Shown here piece after piece: positions 53,500 through 62,722 of a stretch of 64,000 nucleotides of DNA. Position 1 is the first letter of the stretch. Every line of letters begins with the position of its first letter. Location: positions 5,952,001-6,016,000 of the forward strand of contig NZ_CP150170.1 of the NCBI RefSeq assembly GCF_037963865.1, in the 5' to 3' direction. The translations under genes were made by a program, and so were the position numbers. The notes beneath the pieces were generated by a model. The model was not told where the DNA came from, made no database searches, and was given only the letters and a program-made list of their open reading frames with translations. This stretch comes from Paenibacillus sp. FSL R10-2734 (GTDB taxonomy: Bacteria > Bacillota > Bacilli > Paenibacillales > Paenibacillaceae).

Positions 53500-54945
53500 C
53501 TATTTTTTAGAGTTCTTCACCAAGGAAGGCTGGTATGTCTTAAAGGGAAAAGATCGTGCCACGAACTCTTTCCCTTTAGAAACTTCCAATTTCCCTAGGG
53601 CAGCTAGTTGGACAATAATATTGCCAATTCCACTAGCCTCTACTGGCCCTGCAATAACTTCTCTACCCGTAGCATCAGCGGTAAGCTGGCATAATAGTTC
53701 ATTTTGAATCCCACCGCCAACCATATGAATGATAGTGATTGTCTTGCCGGTGATCTCTTCCATTTCTTCAATCGTTCTACAGTATGATTGCGCAAGGCTC
53801 TCAAGGATAACGCGTATAAACTCAGCTTTCGTATTAGGCGACTGTTGCCCCGTTCGCTCACAATATTCCTTAATCCGCTGCATCATCACACCAGGTGTGC
53901 TGAAAAGCTGGTCATTTGGGTCAATGATCGCTGGCGCCCCATTAATCGTTTTGGCTAGTTCAACCATTTCACTTTGACTAAGATTCTCTCCTGCTTTCGC
54001 CCAATTCCTTTGGAGCTCCTGCAAAATCCATAGTCCCGTTGTGTTTTTTAGCAAACGATTAGAATTACCGAAGCAACGTTCATTTGTGAAACCATATTCA
54101 TAGCTTTTCTCTGAAATGACTGGCTCAGGCGTCTCCATACCAACCAACGACCATGTACCACAGCTTAAAAATGCTGCTTCATCCTTACGCGTATAAGGGA
54201 TCGAAGCCACCGCTGAAGCTGTATCATGTGAAGCGCCGGCTATCACTTTCATCGGGCCTATACCGAGCTCCTCTTGAATAATCGGTAGGATAGATCCAAT
54301 TACCGTACCCGGATGGACTTGATGTGGAACTAGACTACGCGGAATCCCAAGCGTGCTAAATAATTCAGAGGAGAGCTCTCCCGTGACTGCATCCACTAAG
54401 CCGCTTGTACTCCAGATCGTGCTTTCTGCTGCTTTTATACCAGAAAACAGATAATGAAATAGATCTGGCATCATCAAAATCGTATCGGCGGTCTCCATAA
54501 GCGAATCATTATCCTGAAAATCAGAGAACAGCTGATAGAGTGTATTAATCACACTTGGCTGAAGACCAGTCATACGGAATTGCTCTGCCGGTGACAGTAA
54601 CGCTTCCAGTTTAAGACGGTGAGCCTCCATCCTCCGATCCCTGTAATGATGGGGGGAATAGAGCATCATTCCTTTTTTATCAATAAACCCGTAGTCGACT
54701 CCCCATGTATCCACACTTAAAGACGTCAATTCTCCATGCTGCCTAAAGGCTTTTTGAACCCCTTGCTTCATTTCGTGGAAGAGCCTTAGCGTATCCCAAT
54801 ATAAATGCCCATTGACCTGTACCGGCGTATTCTCAAACCGATGAATCTCTTCAATTTGCAGCTTATCGCCATCATATATCCCCAGCATAACTCTTCCGGA
54901 ACTGGCGCCGAGATCTATGGCTAGAAGCTTAATCGTATCACCCAT
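53500..54945 (-). CDS. FGGY kinase of RhaB type, acting as L-fuculokinase
   Basis: Carbohydrate kinase of 481 residues. The phosphate-binding motif is LLAIDLGASSGRVMLG, and the adenosine motif lies in IIHMVGGGIQNELLCQL. LSVDTWGVDYGFID and GHLYWDTLRLFHEM resemble rhamnulokinase RhaB more than E. coli FucK. Because it sits between fucI and fucA, with no rhamnose isomerase nearby, I infer that it phosphorylates L-fuculose at C1. L-rhamnulose may be an additional substrate. It starts 30 bp after the fucI stop. Confidence 0.88.
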   Translation of the reverse strand: MGDTIKLLAIDLGASSGRVMLGIYDGDKLQIEEIHRFENTPVQVNGHLYWDTLRLFHEMKQGVQKAFRQHGELTSLSVDTWGVDYGFIDKKGMMLYSPHHYRDRRMEAHRLKLEALLSPAEQFRMTGLQPSVINTLYQLFSDFQDNDSLMETADTILMMPDLFHYLFSGIKAAESTIWSTSGLVDAVTGELSSELFSTLGIPRSLVPHQVHPGTVIGSILPIIQEELGIGPMKVIAGASHDTASAVASIPYTRKDEAAFLSCGTWSLVGMETPEPVISEKSYEYGFTNERCFGNSNRLLKNTTGLWILQELQRNWAKAGENLSQSEMVELAKTINGAPAIIDPNDQLFSTPGVMMQRIKEYCERTGQQSPNTKAEFIRVILESLAQSYCRTIEEMEEITGKTITIIHMVGGGIQNELLCQLTADATGREVIAGPVEASGIGNIIVQLAALGKLEVSKGKEFVARSFPFKTYQPSLVKNSKK

Positions 54946-54975
54946 TGTTCACCACACCTGCTTCACAGGAAGATT

Positions 54976-56742
54976 TTAGTAGAGAGGTCCAAAGTTCTGA
55001 CATGCTCTGTAATCTGCTCCCTCCAGATCTTCGGTACCGAATAACGACCACACCCGAGGTCTAAAAATACGTGATTCCTCAACGTTATGCATGCTGACCG
55101 GAATGCGCAGAATAGACGCCAGCGTAATCAAATCCGCTCCAATATGACCATAACTAATCGCTCCGTGATTCGCGCCCCAATTATTCATAACATCATACAC
55201 CGATTGGAATGAACCATTATTGGTTAGCTTAGGCGCAAACCAGGTCGTTGGCCAAGTTGGGTCTGTTCTTTGATCCAGTGTATGATGAACATCCTCAGGT
55301 AGCTCTACCGTGTGCCCTTCTACAAGCTGAAGAACAGGTCCAAGTCCTTTGACCAAGTTCAAACGTGCCATCGTAACTGGCATCCCGCCTTTGGTTAAAT
55401 AATCTGTAGAGAAGCCGCCCCCACGGAAATATTCTTGAGAAGCCGGGCGGAATTGGGTATGGCTCAAACAAGCTTCTACCTCATCCTCTGTAATTTCCCA
55501 AAAAGGTTTAATCGCAGGTTTACCGTCTATCGTCTGCTCACCCGTCCCATCAAGAGCAGCCGAACCAGAGTTGATCAAATGCAGAATTCCGTGTGCAGCC
55601 TCACCTTCCAATTGATGACCCGTTACTCGCTTAACTGCATCTGGACTCCAAAAGGTTCGGACATCCGCAAAAATTTGTGCTGTATTCGTAAGCAGATAAT
55701 TAAACAGCATCGTTACTCCGTTCAGGCTATCATTCTCTGTCGCTACAATATAAGGTGAACGTTTACCGTTCCAGTCAAACGAGGAATTCAGAATCGTCTC
55801 CATGAAATCGCCGTTAGGGAAATGATCCGTCCATTGACGCTGCCCTTGGAAGCCACCAACAATCGCATTATGGCCATTGGCCTCTTCCTCAAAGCCCAGC
55901 TTAGCGAGAACAGGATTGCCGATCATCAGGTCACGGGCGATCAATGTCATTTTCACACAAGTCTCCCACTGCTTCTCTTTCTCATCATCACTTATTTGCA
56001 GATGCTGTGGATTATTATCGGCACCAACTTGGCAGTTTTCTTTGGTCCACGCGAGTGCACGCTCATATTCCTCTTTATCATAAATTTCTTCTTCAAACCG
56101 TCTCACATATTCAGACATATCTATATATTCATTTCGCATCCCAAGATACTCTTGGAAGAATTGTTCATTCACAATCGATCCAGCGATCCCCATCGAAACA
56201 GATCCCATAGATAAATAGGATTTCCCTCTCATCTGAGCAACCGCCAACCCAGCTTTGGCAAACTGCAGTAATTTAGTCTGCACATCCGCTGGAATCTCCT
56301 CACTGCTAGACTCCTGAACATCCTCACCATAGATGCCAAACGCCGGAATTCCTTTTTGTGCATAAGCAGAGAGAACAGCAGCTAGATACACGGCACCAGG
56401 ACGTTCCGTTCCGTTAAATCCCCAAACTGCATGCGGGATCGAAGCATCCATATCCATCGTTTCAGAACCATAACACCAGCAAGGGGTCACGGTAATCGAC
56501 ACGCCAACATTAGACCCAGCAAATTTCTGAGCCGCAGCAGCAGCTTCTTTCACGCCACCAATCGTAGAATCGGCAATAACGCACTCTACGGGCCGGCCAT
56601 CCGGATAAAATAAGTTCTCTTCAATAAATTTAGCTACCCGCTGAGCCATACCCATGGTTTGAGCCTCTAGCGATTCGCGAACCCCTCTTCTTCTGCCATC
56701 AATGGTCGGGCGGATGCCAATTTTCGGATAGTTTTCTATCAC
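54976..56742 (-). CDS. fucI: L-fucose isomerase
   Basis: Manganese-dependent ketol isomerase of 588 residues, full length for FucI, converting L-fucose to L-fuculose. The N-terminus PKIGIRPTIDGRRRGVRESLE is a family hallmark. CWCYGSETMDMD, GFNGTERPGAVYLAA and the catalytic region LSMGSVSMGIAGSIV are present. Metal ligands Glu and Asp follow in the second domain (HNAIVGGFQGQRQWTDHFPNGD). It is the first gene of the fucose operon, divergent from the DeoR regulator, with a cre-like site and an inverted repeat upstream. D-arabinose isomerisation is a known side activity of the family. Confidence 0.97.
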   Translation of the reverse strand: MIENYPKIGIRPTIDGRRRGVRESLEAQTMGMAQRVAKFIEENLFYPDGRPVECVIADSTIGGVKEAAAAAQKFAGSNVGVSITVTPCWCYGSETMDMDASIPHAVWGFNGTERPGAVYLAAVLSAYAQKGIPAFGIYGEDVQESSSEEIPADVQTKLLQFAKAGLAVAQMRGKSYLSMGSVSMGIAGSIVNEQFFQEYLGMRNEYIDMSEYVRRFEEEIYDKEEYERALAWTKENCQVGADNNPQHLQISDDEKEKQWETCVKMTLIARDLMIGNPVLAKLGFEEEANGHNAIVGGFQGQRQWTDHFPNGDFMETILNSSFDWNGKRSPYIVATENDSLNGVTMLFNYLLTNTAQIFADVRTFWSPDAVKRVTGHQLEGEAAHGILHLINSGSAALDGTGEQTIDGKPAIKPFWEITEDEVEACLSHTQFRPASQEYFRGGGFSTDYLTKGGMPVTMARLNLVKGLGPVLQLVEGHTVELPEDVHHTLDQRTDPTWPTTWFAPKLTNNGSFQSVYDVMNNWGANHGAISYGHIGADLITLASILRIPVSMHNVEESRIFRPRVWSLFGTEDLEGADYRACQNFGPLY

Positions 56743-56811
56743 TGCTGTTCCTCCTCAAGATCATCTTAGTATTATCGTTAATGGACCTATTTCTCCTTCA
56801 TCATAAAATAT

Positions 56812-56825
56812 GGAAACGCTTTAGT
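56812..56825. promoter_or_regulatory. cre-like site before fucI
   Basis: TGGAAACGCTTTAG contains the cre core AAACGCTT but differs from consensus at both ends. It lies 70 nt before the fucI start, next to the proposed DeoR operator. Confidence 0.4.
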
Positions 56826-56827
56826 CA

Positions 56828-56870
56828 ACATAAAACAACATATTTATAGATAAATTATGTGGTTTTATGT
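56828..56870. promoter_or_regulatory. Candidate operator of the DeoR-type fucose regulator
   Basis: ACATAAAACAACATA (56828-56842) and TATGTGGTTTTATGT (56856-56870) form an inverted repeat with one mismatch and a 13-nt spacer. TATGTGG and GTGGTATTATGTG recur up to 56905. It lies between the divergent fucI and regulator genes. Confidence 0.65.
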
Positions 56871-56980
56871 GGTATTAATATTATTTTACTGTGGTATTAT
56901 GTGAATATGAGGTTATTTCTTTGATTTATACAACAATGTAGTAAACTAGGAAGTAGATGATGATAGAGGTGAGTGAACGG

Positions 56981-57751
56981 ATGAAAGCATTTGAACGGCG
57001 GGATCTAATCATAAATGAGCTGTACAGACAAAAGAAAGTCCATGTCGCTCAGCTGGCGCAAAAATTCAATGTCTCGGAAGAGACCATTCGGCGGGATCTG
57101 GATAAACTGGACAAGGAAGGACTTGCCAAGAAAAATTATGGCGGTGCAATCCTTAATGCCCACACGAATGAGGACCCTCCCTATGTGAGTAGACATCAGG
57201 TAAATATAGAGGCCAAACGAACGATAGCTGATCATGTTCTTCAACTAATTAATGATGGAGACAGCTTGGTGACGGATACGAGTTCAACAGTTTTTGAGGC
57301 CTTGCGGAGAATTATAGAGGAAAAAAACAATCTGACGATTATTACGAACTCCTTGGTTGTATTATCCGAATTTCAACACTCCGGGCAAAAGCTAATTTCC
57401 ACTGGTGGAATACTAGGGCCCGAGACTAGCTCCTTTGTTGGGAATACCGCCTCGCAGACCATTCAAAAATATAATGTGGACGTAGCTATATTCAGCTGTA
57501 AAGCGTTGTCTATGACTGGTGGGCTCAGCGATTCGAATGAAGAAGAAAGTGAATTGAAGATTCTTATGCAGCAGCAGGCGAATAAAGTAGTTCTGCTCGC
57601 AGATCACTCTAAGTTCGACAGGACTGCGTTCATTAAATTATTCAGCTTTGATAGAGTGGATTATATCGTTACAGACCAGGAGCCTTCAGAGGAATGGATC
57701 GAGTTTCTAAATAACTATCATGTATCTCTTATCTATGCACCCGCTGAGTAA
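56981..57751 (+). CDS. DeoR/GlpR family regulator of the fucose operon
   Basis: Regulator of 256 residues. The DeoR helix-turn-helix reads RRDLIINELYRQKKVHVAQLAQKFNVSEETIRRDLDKLDKEG, followed by the family's KNYGGAIL. The C-terminal part is a sugar-phosphate-isomerase-like sensor (VTDTSSTVFEALRRI, ISTGGILGPETSSFVG, ADHSKFDR). Such repressors usually respond to a phosphorylated intermediate, here perhaps L-fuculose-1-phosphate. ATG 56981 has GAGGTGA 8 nt upstream; the frame opens eight codons earlier. Confidence 0.92.
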   Translation: MKAFERRDLIINELYRQKKVHVAQLAQKFNVSEETIRRDLDKLDKEGLAKKNYGGAILNAHTNEDPPYVSRHQVNIEAKRTIADHVLQLINDGDSLVTDTSSTVFEALRRIIEEKNNLTIITNSLVVLSEFQHSGQKLISTGGILGPETSSFVGNTASQTIQKYNVDVAIFSCKALSMTGGLSDSNEEESELKILMQQQANKVVLLADHSKFDRTAFIKLFSFDRVDYIVTDQEPSEEWIEFLNNYHVSLIYAPAE

Positions 57752-57796
57752 TCTCAGTAGGTGCATAGATATAGATAGGGAGAAACCTTAATTTCA

Positions 57797-58087
57797 CTAG
57801 TCGTTTAAAAGACCGCTTTTCTCTACGACCTTCAGCCACTCCCCAGCAATCAGCAGATCATGCCCAGCTGCTGTCGGGTGAACGCCATCCCACAGCCAGT
57901 AGGCTGCATCTGCTCTGCCTGTAGCTGTATTGAACATTTCCTGTAAAGGAACAAATACAGCATTAAATTCCACTGCAAGCTGCTTAACTATACTCTGGTA
58001 ATATGTAATTTTAGCTTCCCATTCTTCCCCAGTTTCTTCAAGCACGTGGCGGTACGCACGTTCAAAACGGTTGAAACATTCAAGTTG
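57797..58087 (-). pseudogene. C-terminal remnant of an SGNH/GDSL-type esterase
   Basis: Only about the last 95 codons remain. WLWDGVHPTAAGHDLLIAGEWL carries the block V Asp-x-x-His of the SGNH catalytic triad. The frame continues upstream without a stop (FERAYRHVLEETGEEW) but enters the promoter of the divergent aldo/keto reductase gene. The N-terminal GDS block with the nucleophilic Ser is absent. Family members are usually about 200-220 residues, so more than half is lost. It is probably the scar of a deletion joining the two regions. Confidence 0.75.
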
Positions 58088-58145
58088 AATGTTCCATAGG
58101 ATACAAGTAAAGTTAACATATACTACTCAAGGAGGGGAGATAAAT

Positions 58146-59120
58146 ATGAAATACAGAAGACTAGGAAATTCAGGACTAAAAATCAGTGAGATTGGCTTAG
58201 GCAGCTGGCTTACATATGGAACAGCAGCAGAGCAAAAGGCAGCGGACGCCTGCATCAGCAAAGCTTTTGAATGCGGTATCAATTTCTTTGATACAGCAAA
58301 TGTATATAACCGTGGTGAAGGTGAAAAAGCAATAGGTGCTGCTCTTCGCTCCTATGAAAGATCATCTTATGTGCTTAGTACAAAGGTGTTCTTCCCCATG
58401 GGAGACGATGTAAATAATCGGGGTTTATCTCGCAAGCACATCATGGAGCAATGCGAAGCTAGCCTTCGCCGCTTAGGAACCGATTATATTGATGTTTATT
58501 TTTGTCATCGCTTCGACAAAGAGACGCCTGTAGAGGAAACTTTGCGCGCGCTAGACGATCTAACTGCACAAGGAAAAATTCTGTATTCAGCGGTAAGCGA
58601 ATGGAGCGCAGCCCAAATTTCTGATGCCGCCGGTATTTCACGCAGACTAAATCTGCGTCCGCTTATTTCCAATCAGCCGATCTATAACATGTTCGAGCGT
58701 TACATTGAAGCTGAGGTGCTTGAGGTATCTCAGCGTGAGGGCCTCGGCCAAGTAGTCTTTTCTCCACTCGCCCAAGGCATTCTGACAGGTAAATACAAGC
58801 CTGGTCAACAGCCACCGGAAGGAACCCGTGCAGCTGATGATTCGGTCAATGGAGTCATTCGAAGCTACTTCCGCGATGATGTATTGACTGTTGTCGGACA
58901 GCTGGATGAACTAGCTGGCAGTCTTGACTTGAAGCTGTCCCAACTAGCTTTAGCTTGGACCCTGCGGCAGCCTGGCGTAAGCTCCGCAATTATCGGAGCT
59001 AGTAAACCAGCGCAGGTGGAAGAGAACGCCAAAGCGGTTGATGCCGTGCTGTCCCCAGATACTTTGGAGAGAATTGAAGAGATTCTAAAGCCAGTAGCCG
59101 ATTTCGCTCCAGCGAGATAA
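58146..59120 (+). CDS. Aldo/keto reductase, potassium-channel beta-subunit-like group
   Basis: NADPH-dependent oxidoreductase of 324 residues with the TIM-barrel AKR fold. The catalytic set is visible: Asp and Tyr in FFDTANVYNRGEGEKAIG, Lys in LSTKVFFPMG and His in YFCHRFD. The NADPH-binding part is IIGASKPAQVEENAKA. The group resembles YghZ/Kv-beta reductases. A strong AAGGAGGGG lies before ATG 58146. Monocistronic. The substrate is unknown. Confidence 0.93.
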   Translation: MKYRRLGNSGLKISEIGLGSWLTYGTAAEQKAADACISKAFECGINFFDTANVYNRGEGEKAIGAALRSYERSSYVLSTKVFFPMGDDVNNRGLSRKHIMEQCEASLRRLGTDYIDVYFCHRFDKETPVEETLRALDDLTAQGKILYSAVSEWSAAQISDAAGISRRLNLRPLISNQPIYNMFERYIEAEVLEVSQREGLGQVVFSPLAQGILTGKYKPGQQPPEGTRAADDSVNGVIRSYFRDDVLTVVGQLDELAGSLDLKLSQLALAWTLRQPGVSSAIIGASKPAQVEENAKAVDAVLSPDTLERIEEILKPVADFAPAR

Positions 59121-59126
59121 TCGAAA

Positions 59127-59172
59127 AGAGGTTGTACCAAAAGCCACAGCAATTGGCTTAGGTACAACCTCT
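59127..59172. terminator. Bidirectional terminator
   Basis: AGAGGTTGTACC and GGTACAACCTCT form a perfect 12-bp stem with an inner AAGCC/GGCTT pairing, followed by ATTTTC. It separates convergent genes. Confidence 0.93.
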
Positions 59173-59178
59173 ATTTTC

Positions 59179-61854
59179 TTAAGAAATCAATTTCGATTCT
59201 TCGGCTTGTTCAGCCGCCTTATTGATATAACGCTCCAGCGGCTTCTTAAGCATTAGCGCCAGTAAGAGCGCTATAACAGCGAATAGGATCAAATAAAGAC
59301 AATCGCGAATCGCCACTTCTGGCAGAATTCCCCCTACCGCCTCCCGCATCAGACTAATCGCATAAGTAAATGGCATAAACGGATTCAACATTTGAAAGAA
59401 ATGGCCTGTTGTACTAATTGGAAACGTACCCCCAGAACTTGAGAATTGAAGCACCATGAATACGATCGCTATCCCCTTCCCAACGTTGCCGAATACGGAG
59501 ACAAGCGTAAATACAATCGTCACGAATACGATACTAATCAACACTGCAAACAGAACAAACCACACCTTGTCCACCACATAACATTTTAGAATAAAAATAT
59601 TACCGAGTACAGCCACCAGCGCTTGAAGAATCCCAACCGTAAGAAATGTCAGCAGGCGTCCAAAATACAGCTGATACCGCTTGTACACAATCCCCTCAGT
59701 ATCCACCCCCGTACGAAGAAGTGAGATAAGGAGTGTACCACCCACCCATAAGGAAAGAACAACATAAAAAGGAGTCATAGCCGAACCATAATTCGGAATA
59801 GGATATAACTTATTCTCTTTTAACACTACCGGATTGGCCAAAAAATCACTTTTGCTCTTGATATCCCCTCCGAGCAGCTCAGCAATCTCTTCCAAATCCA
59901 CCTCATCTTTAATCTGACGGATTGTGGATGCTGCTTTACGAATTGAGTCTTCCAGTATCGGAAGATCATTTCGCACCAAATCCGCTGCGACCGCCACGCC
60001 CTTATCCGCATGGGGAAGCCCTGTACGAATCAGATCAGATATCTGATGAACCCGTTCCTCTACAGTCGGAAGATCCTGACGGACGAATTGTGCGGCTTGT
60101 TGTATCTTTTCACCGGCAACAGGCAAGCTGCTCTGAATGAGTGGAAGCGTATCACGAACAAAAGCACCAAAGCTCTGTGTCTTATCTGCCACGCCACCAG
60201 CTGCTGTATGCACCGCTTCACGAATTGCTGGTAAGTCCTGCTGTAGACTAGCTAAGCTCGATTGTCCGAACTCAATCGCTGCCACGGTCTCTTCAAGAAG
60301 GGTACCAAGCGCCGGCAGCCGATCTGGAACCTGCTGTAAGGCAGTGGCTGTAGTCTCAGCAGCAGCGGTTAATTGCTCTAGTGTATTTTTTATAGCAGGG
60401 ATAGTTGCCGTATTGTATTGGGAGATGAGCTTTTCAATAGCTGCGTTTCCTTCATCAGATTTAAGGCTCAATTGCTTAACAGTACTCGGATCAGGCTGAC
60501 CCTCATTTTGAAGATCCGTTGCCAACGAATTTATCAATGTAGTCTGTCTGTTCAAGTCATTGTTTACAGCCTTCAAGGAGCTAATCTCAGCATTAGACAC
60601 TGTCCCTGGTGAGAATGTATTCAGTGCCGATAACAAAGAAAGTGTATGTTCAATCACATTGGTGCTCAATCCCAGTTGAGCTGAAACGAATTGAATTTGC
60701 TCACGCACAGCTTGCAACTCTTTATCCTTCCCCTGCAGCTGTTCAGCAAGCTGAACTACTGATTTCTCCGTGTTTTGCAGCAGGTAAATATTTTGTTTGA
60801 GAACTGCGGGTACCGCTTCAAATGCAGCATTACTCTTCTCTAAGAACTGCTGAAGCTCCAGAACAAAGTCATTTCCAGCAGCTGCAATTTTGTCGGCCTT
60901 AGGCAGTGCTGTTAGGGCAGTGTTAACAACCTTATTTGCTTCCGCAAGACCTTCCGACGCCTTGCCCATAATTTGTTCAACTTCTCCAAAATGATTATCA
61001 AGCTCAACGATTAGCTGTGCAGCTTGTTCAATTTTGGGCAGCTTATCCTGCAGCTCTCCTAAATGATCTGCAGCATTGGCAATTTGAGGCCAATGCTCAG
61101 CTATTTTTTCTAAAGCCAAACCCGCCTTCTCAACCTCAGGTAGCTTGTTCTCCAGCTTAGAAATACGCTCTGCCGATGCATGAATTTGCGGCCATTTCTC
61201 CTCTATTTGCAATACACGCCGGCCTGCCGTTTCAATTTCAGGTAAATTTGCCTCTAACTGAAACAACCCTTTTTCTACCTTGCGTATAATAGGCAATTCG
61301 GATTGAAACTTTGTATCGATTTGCTTTAAAGCAGTAAACACTGTCTCGCTAATCGTTTCCGTAAAATTCTCACTGATCTGTGTAGTGATTGAAGAGGCGC
61401 CTTTATCCGTGATTTTAGGAGCAATCGCATTTATCTTCTCATTGACGGTGTATTCGATCTCTGGCTTCACGATCTTGCCTTCAAGGATTCCTGTCATTCT
61501 CTTTGAGAAATCAGCTGGGATAACAATACTGGCATAGTAGTCTCCACGTTTCACACCATTGTGCGCCGTATCTGCATCGACGAAGGTCCAGCCTAAGTTT
61601 TTATTATTCCGAAGACTTTCCATAACTTCATTGCCAATATTAAAGCTCTTGTCTTGCACGGTAGTACCTTCATCCAGACTAGTTACAGCAATTTTAATGC
61701 CAGAGGTATTACTGTAGGGATCCCATACTGCCGCAACATTAAACCAATCATATACAGAAGGTAATACCACTAAAGCAGCGATCAGGAACACGGCTACAGG
61801 AACCTTAAAAACATTACGCCAATCATTCCTATAAATCCGCAGTATTCCACCCAT
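59179..61854 (-). CDS. YhgE/Pip domain membrane protein
   Basis: Protein of 891 residues. Helix 1 (about 18-33) is followed by a long extracytoplasmic part that starts VWDPYSNTSGIKIAVTSLDEG, then a C-terminal ABC-2-like membrane domain of about five helices (from about 695). This is the YhgE/Pip (phage infection protein) layout, associated with phage receptors and with ESX/type VII secretion-like systems. The extracytoplasmic region contains seven 17-residue repeats (187-305, each starting L/W/F-P/G) and four 18-residue repeats (577-648, each starting LP). Both are helical. No secretion cargo gene is adjacent. Confidence 0.88.
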   Translation of the reverse strand: MGGILRIYRNDWRNVFKVPVAVFLIAALVVLPSVYDWFNVAAVWDPYSNTSGIKIAVTSLDEGTTVQDKSFNIGNEVMESLRNNKNLGWTFVDADTAHNGVKRGDYYASIVIPADFSKRMTGILEGKIVKPEIEYTVNEKINAIAPKITDKGASSITTQISENFTETISETVFTALKQIDTKFQSELPIIRKVEKGLFQLEANLPEIETAGRRVLQIEEKWPQIHASAERISKLENKLPEVEKAGLALEKIAEHWPQIANAADHLGELQDKLPKIEQAAQLIVELDNHFGEVEQIMGKASEGLAEANKVVNTALTALPKADKIAAAGNDFVLELQQFLEKSNAAFEAVPAVLKQNIYLLQNTEKSVVQLAEQLQGKDKELQAVREQIQFVSAQLGLSTNVIEHTLSLLSALNTFSPGTVSNAEISSLKAVNNDLNRQTTLINSLATDLQNEGQPDPSTVKQLSLKSDEGNAAIEKLISQYNTATIPAIKNTLEQLTAAAETTATALQQVPDRLPALGTLLEETVAAIEFGQSSLASLQQDLPAIREAVHTAAGGVADKTQSFGAFVRDTLPLIQSSLPVAGEKIQQAAQFVRQDLPTVEERVHQISDLIRTGLPHADKGVAVAADLVRNDLPILEDSIRKAASTIRQIKDEVDLEEIAELLGGDIKSKSDFLANPVVLKENKLYPIPNYGSAMTPFYVVLSLWVGGTLLISLLRTGVDTEGIVYKRYQLYFGRLLTFLTVGILQALVAVLGNIFILKCYVVDKVWFVLFAVLISIVFVTIVFTLVSVFGNVGKGIAIVFMVLQFSSSGGTFPISTTGHFFQMLNPFMPFTYAISLMREAVGGILPEVAIRDCLYLILFAVIALLLALMLKKPLERYINKAAEQAEESKLIS

Positions 61855-62090
61855 TCGTCGCTCCCCCTAATCTGTATGATTTGAGTTTTTAATATGCCCG
61901 AGGAGACAAACTTTTACTATCATTTTTAGTGGATCCATGACTGCAATCGCTTTTCAGAAATATTTTTAAAAAAAATGCAACAAAACCTGCTCATTTAACG
62001 TAATAGTAGTATGAAGCTCGGTTAAGAAAAAACGTAGCGGGTAATAAGGTATATACAACCTTTTTACATATCTCAAGGGGGAGATTTCTA

Positions 62091-62618
62091 ATGTTTAAGA
62101 AAAAGTCAGCGTATGTGTTACCGGTTGTTGTTCTATTGTTTCTTTCCCTCATTACTACTGCTAGTACCGTTGGAACACGAGTAGATGCGCAGGATAGTGG
62201 CAAGACTCAGCAACAGACGGTATATATTCATACTATTCAATCCGAGCATGGCAAGCTTTCCATTACAGCCGATGAAATAAACTGGTATCAGGGTGCTGAT
62301 GCCGATCGAGTTTTTGCTGAAAGAGACCCAGAAGGTGCAGCAGAAATTGGCGGAGCTCCTGACAGCTATTATATTGTGAATGACGTTGATACACTGACAA
62401 CCTATCCGATCGCGGATAACGCAACAGTCACCATGCAGATTTATGATCACACTGGCAACATTGAGGATCTGGACATTCATTGGAACGAAGCCATTACCTT
62501 ACAGCAATTTATCGATCAATTTAATAAAACGGATATCTTCGATCTAAGCCAGTTCCCTTATCACATTACCGTTCAGGACGGCGTAATCACTTCCATCGTG
62601 CAACAATATATACCTTAA
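62091..62618 (+). CDS. Secreted protein of unknown family
   Basis: Predicted exported protein of 175 residues. A basic start and hydrophobic core (YVLPVVVLLFLSLITTAS) form a signal peptide with probable cleavage near residue 33 (VDA). The mature part is acidic and beta-rich: VYIHTIQSEHGKLSITADEINWYQG, then DSYYIVNDVDTLTTYPIADNATVTMQ, then TLQQFIDQFNK and PYHITVQDGVITSIVQQYIP. I do not recognise a family. AAGGGGGAG precedes the ATG. An IS3 element begins 38 bp after the stop, so any original terminator may have been displaced. Confidence 0.75.
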   Translation: MFKKKSAYVLPVVVLLFLSLITTASTVGTRVDAQDSGKTQQQTVYIHTIQSEHGKLSITADEINWYQGADADRVFAERDPEGAAEIGGAPDSYYIVNDVDTLTTYPIADNATVTMQIYDHTGNIEDLDIHWNEAITLQQFIDQFNKTDIFDLSQFPYHITVQDGVITSIVQQYIP

Positions 62619-62660
62619 GCAGCAACTTATAAAAAAGAGGGTTTACCTAGCGGCCTGATA

Positions 62661-62717
62661 TGCTCCCCATATAGTAGACAGGCGAAATAATAAAAACCTG
62701 TTGCTGTATGGGGAGCA
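62661..62717 (+). promoter_or_regulatory. Hairpin over the orfA ribosome site
   Basis: TGCTCCCCATA (62661-62671) pairs perfectly with TATGGGGAGCA (62707-62717); an inner ACAGG/CCTGT stem lies between. The right arm contains GGGGAG, the ribosome site for ATG 62723, and is followed by five T. RNA entering from outside would hide this site or terminate. Confidence 0.7.
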
Positions 62718-62722
62718 TTTTT

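Noticed and set aside
52831..54945. L-rhamnose catabolic genes
   Set aside because: The kinase is RhaB-like, but fucI and fucU in the same operon and the absence of a rhamnose isomerase point to L-fucose.
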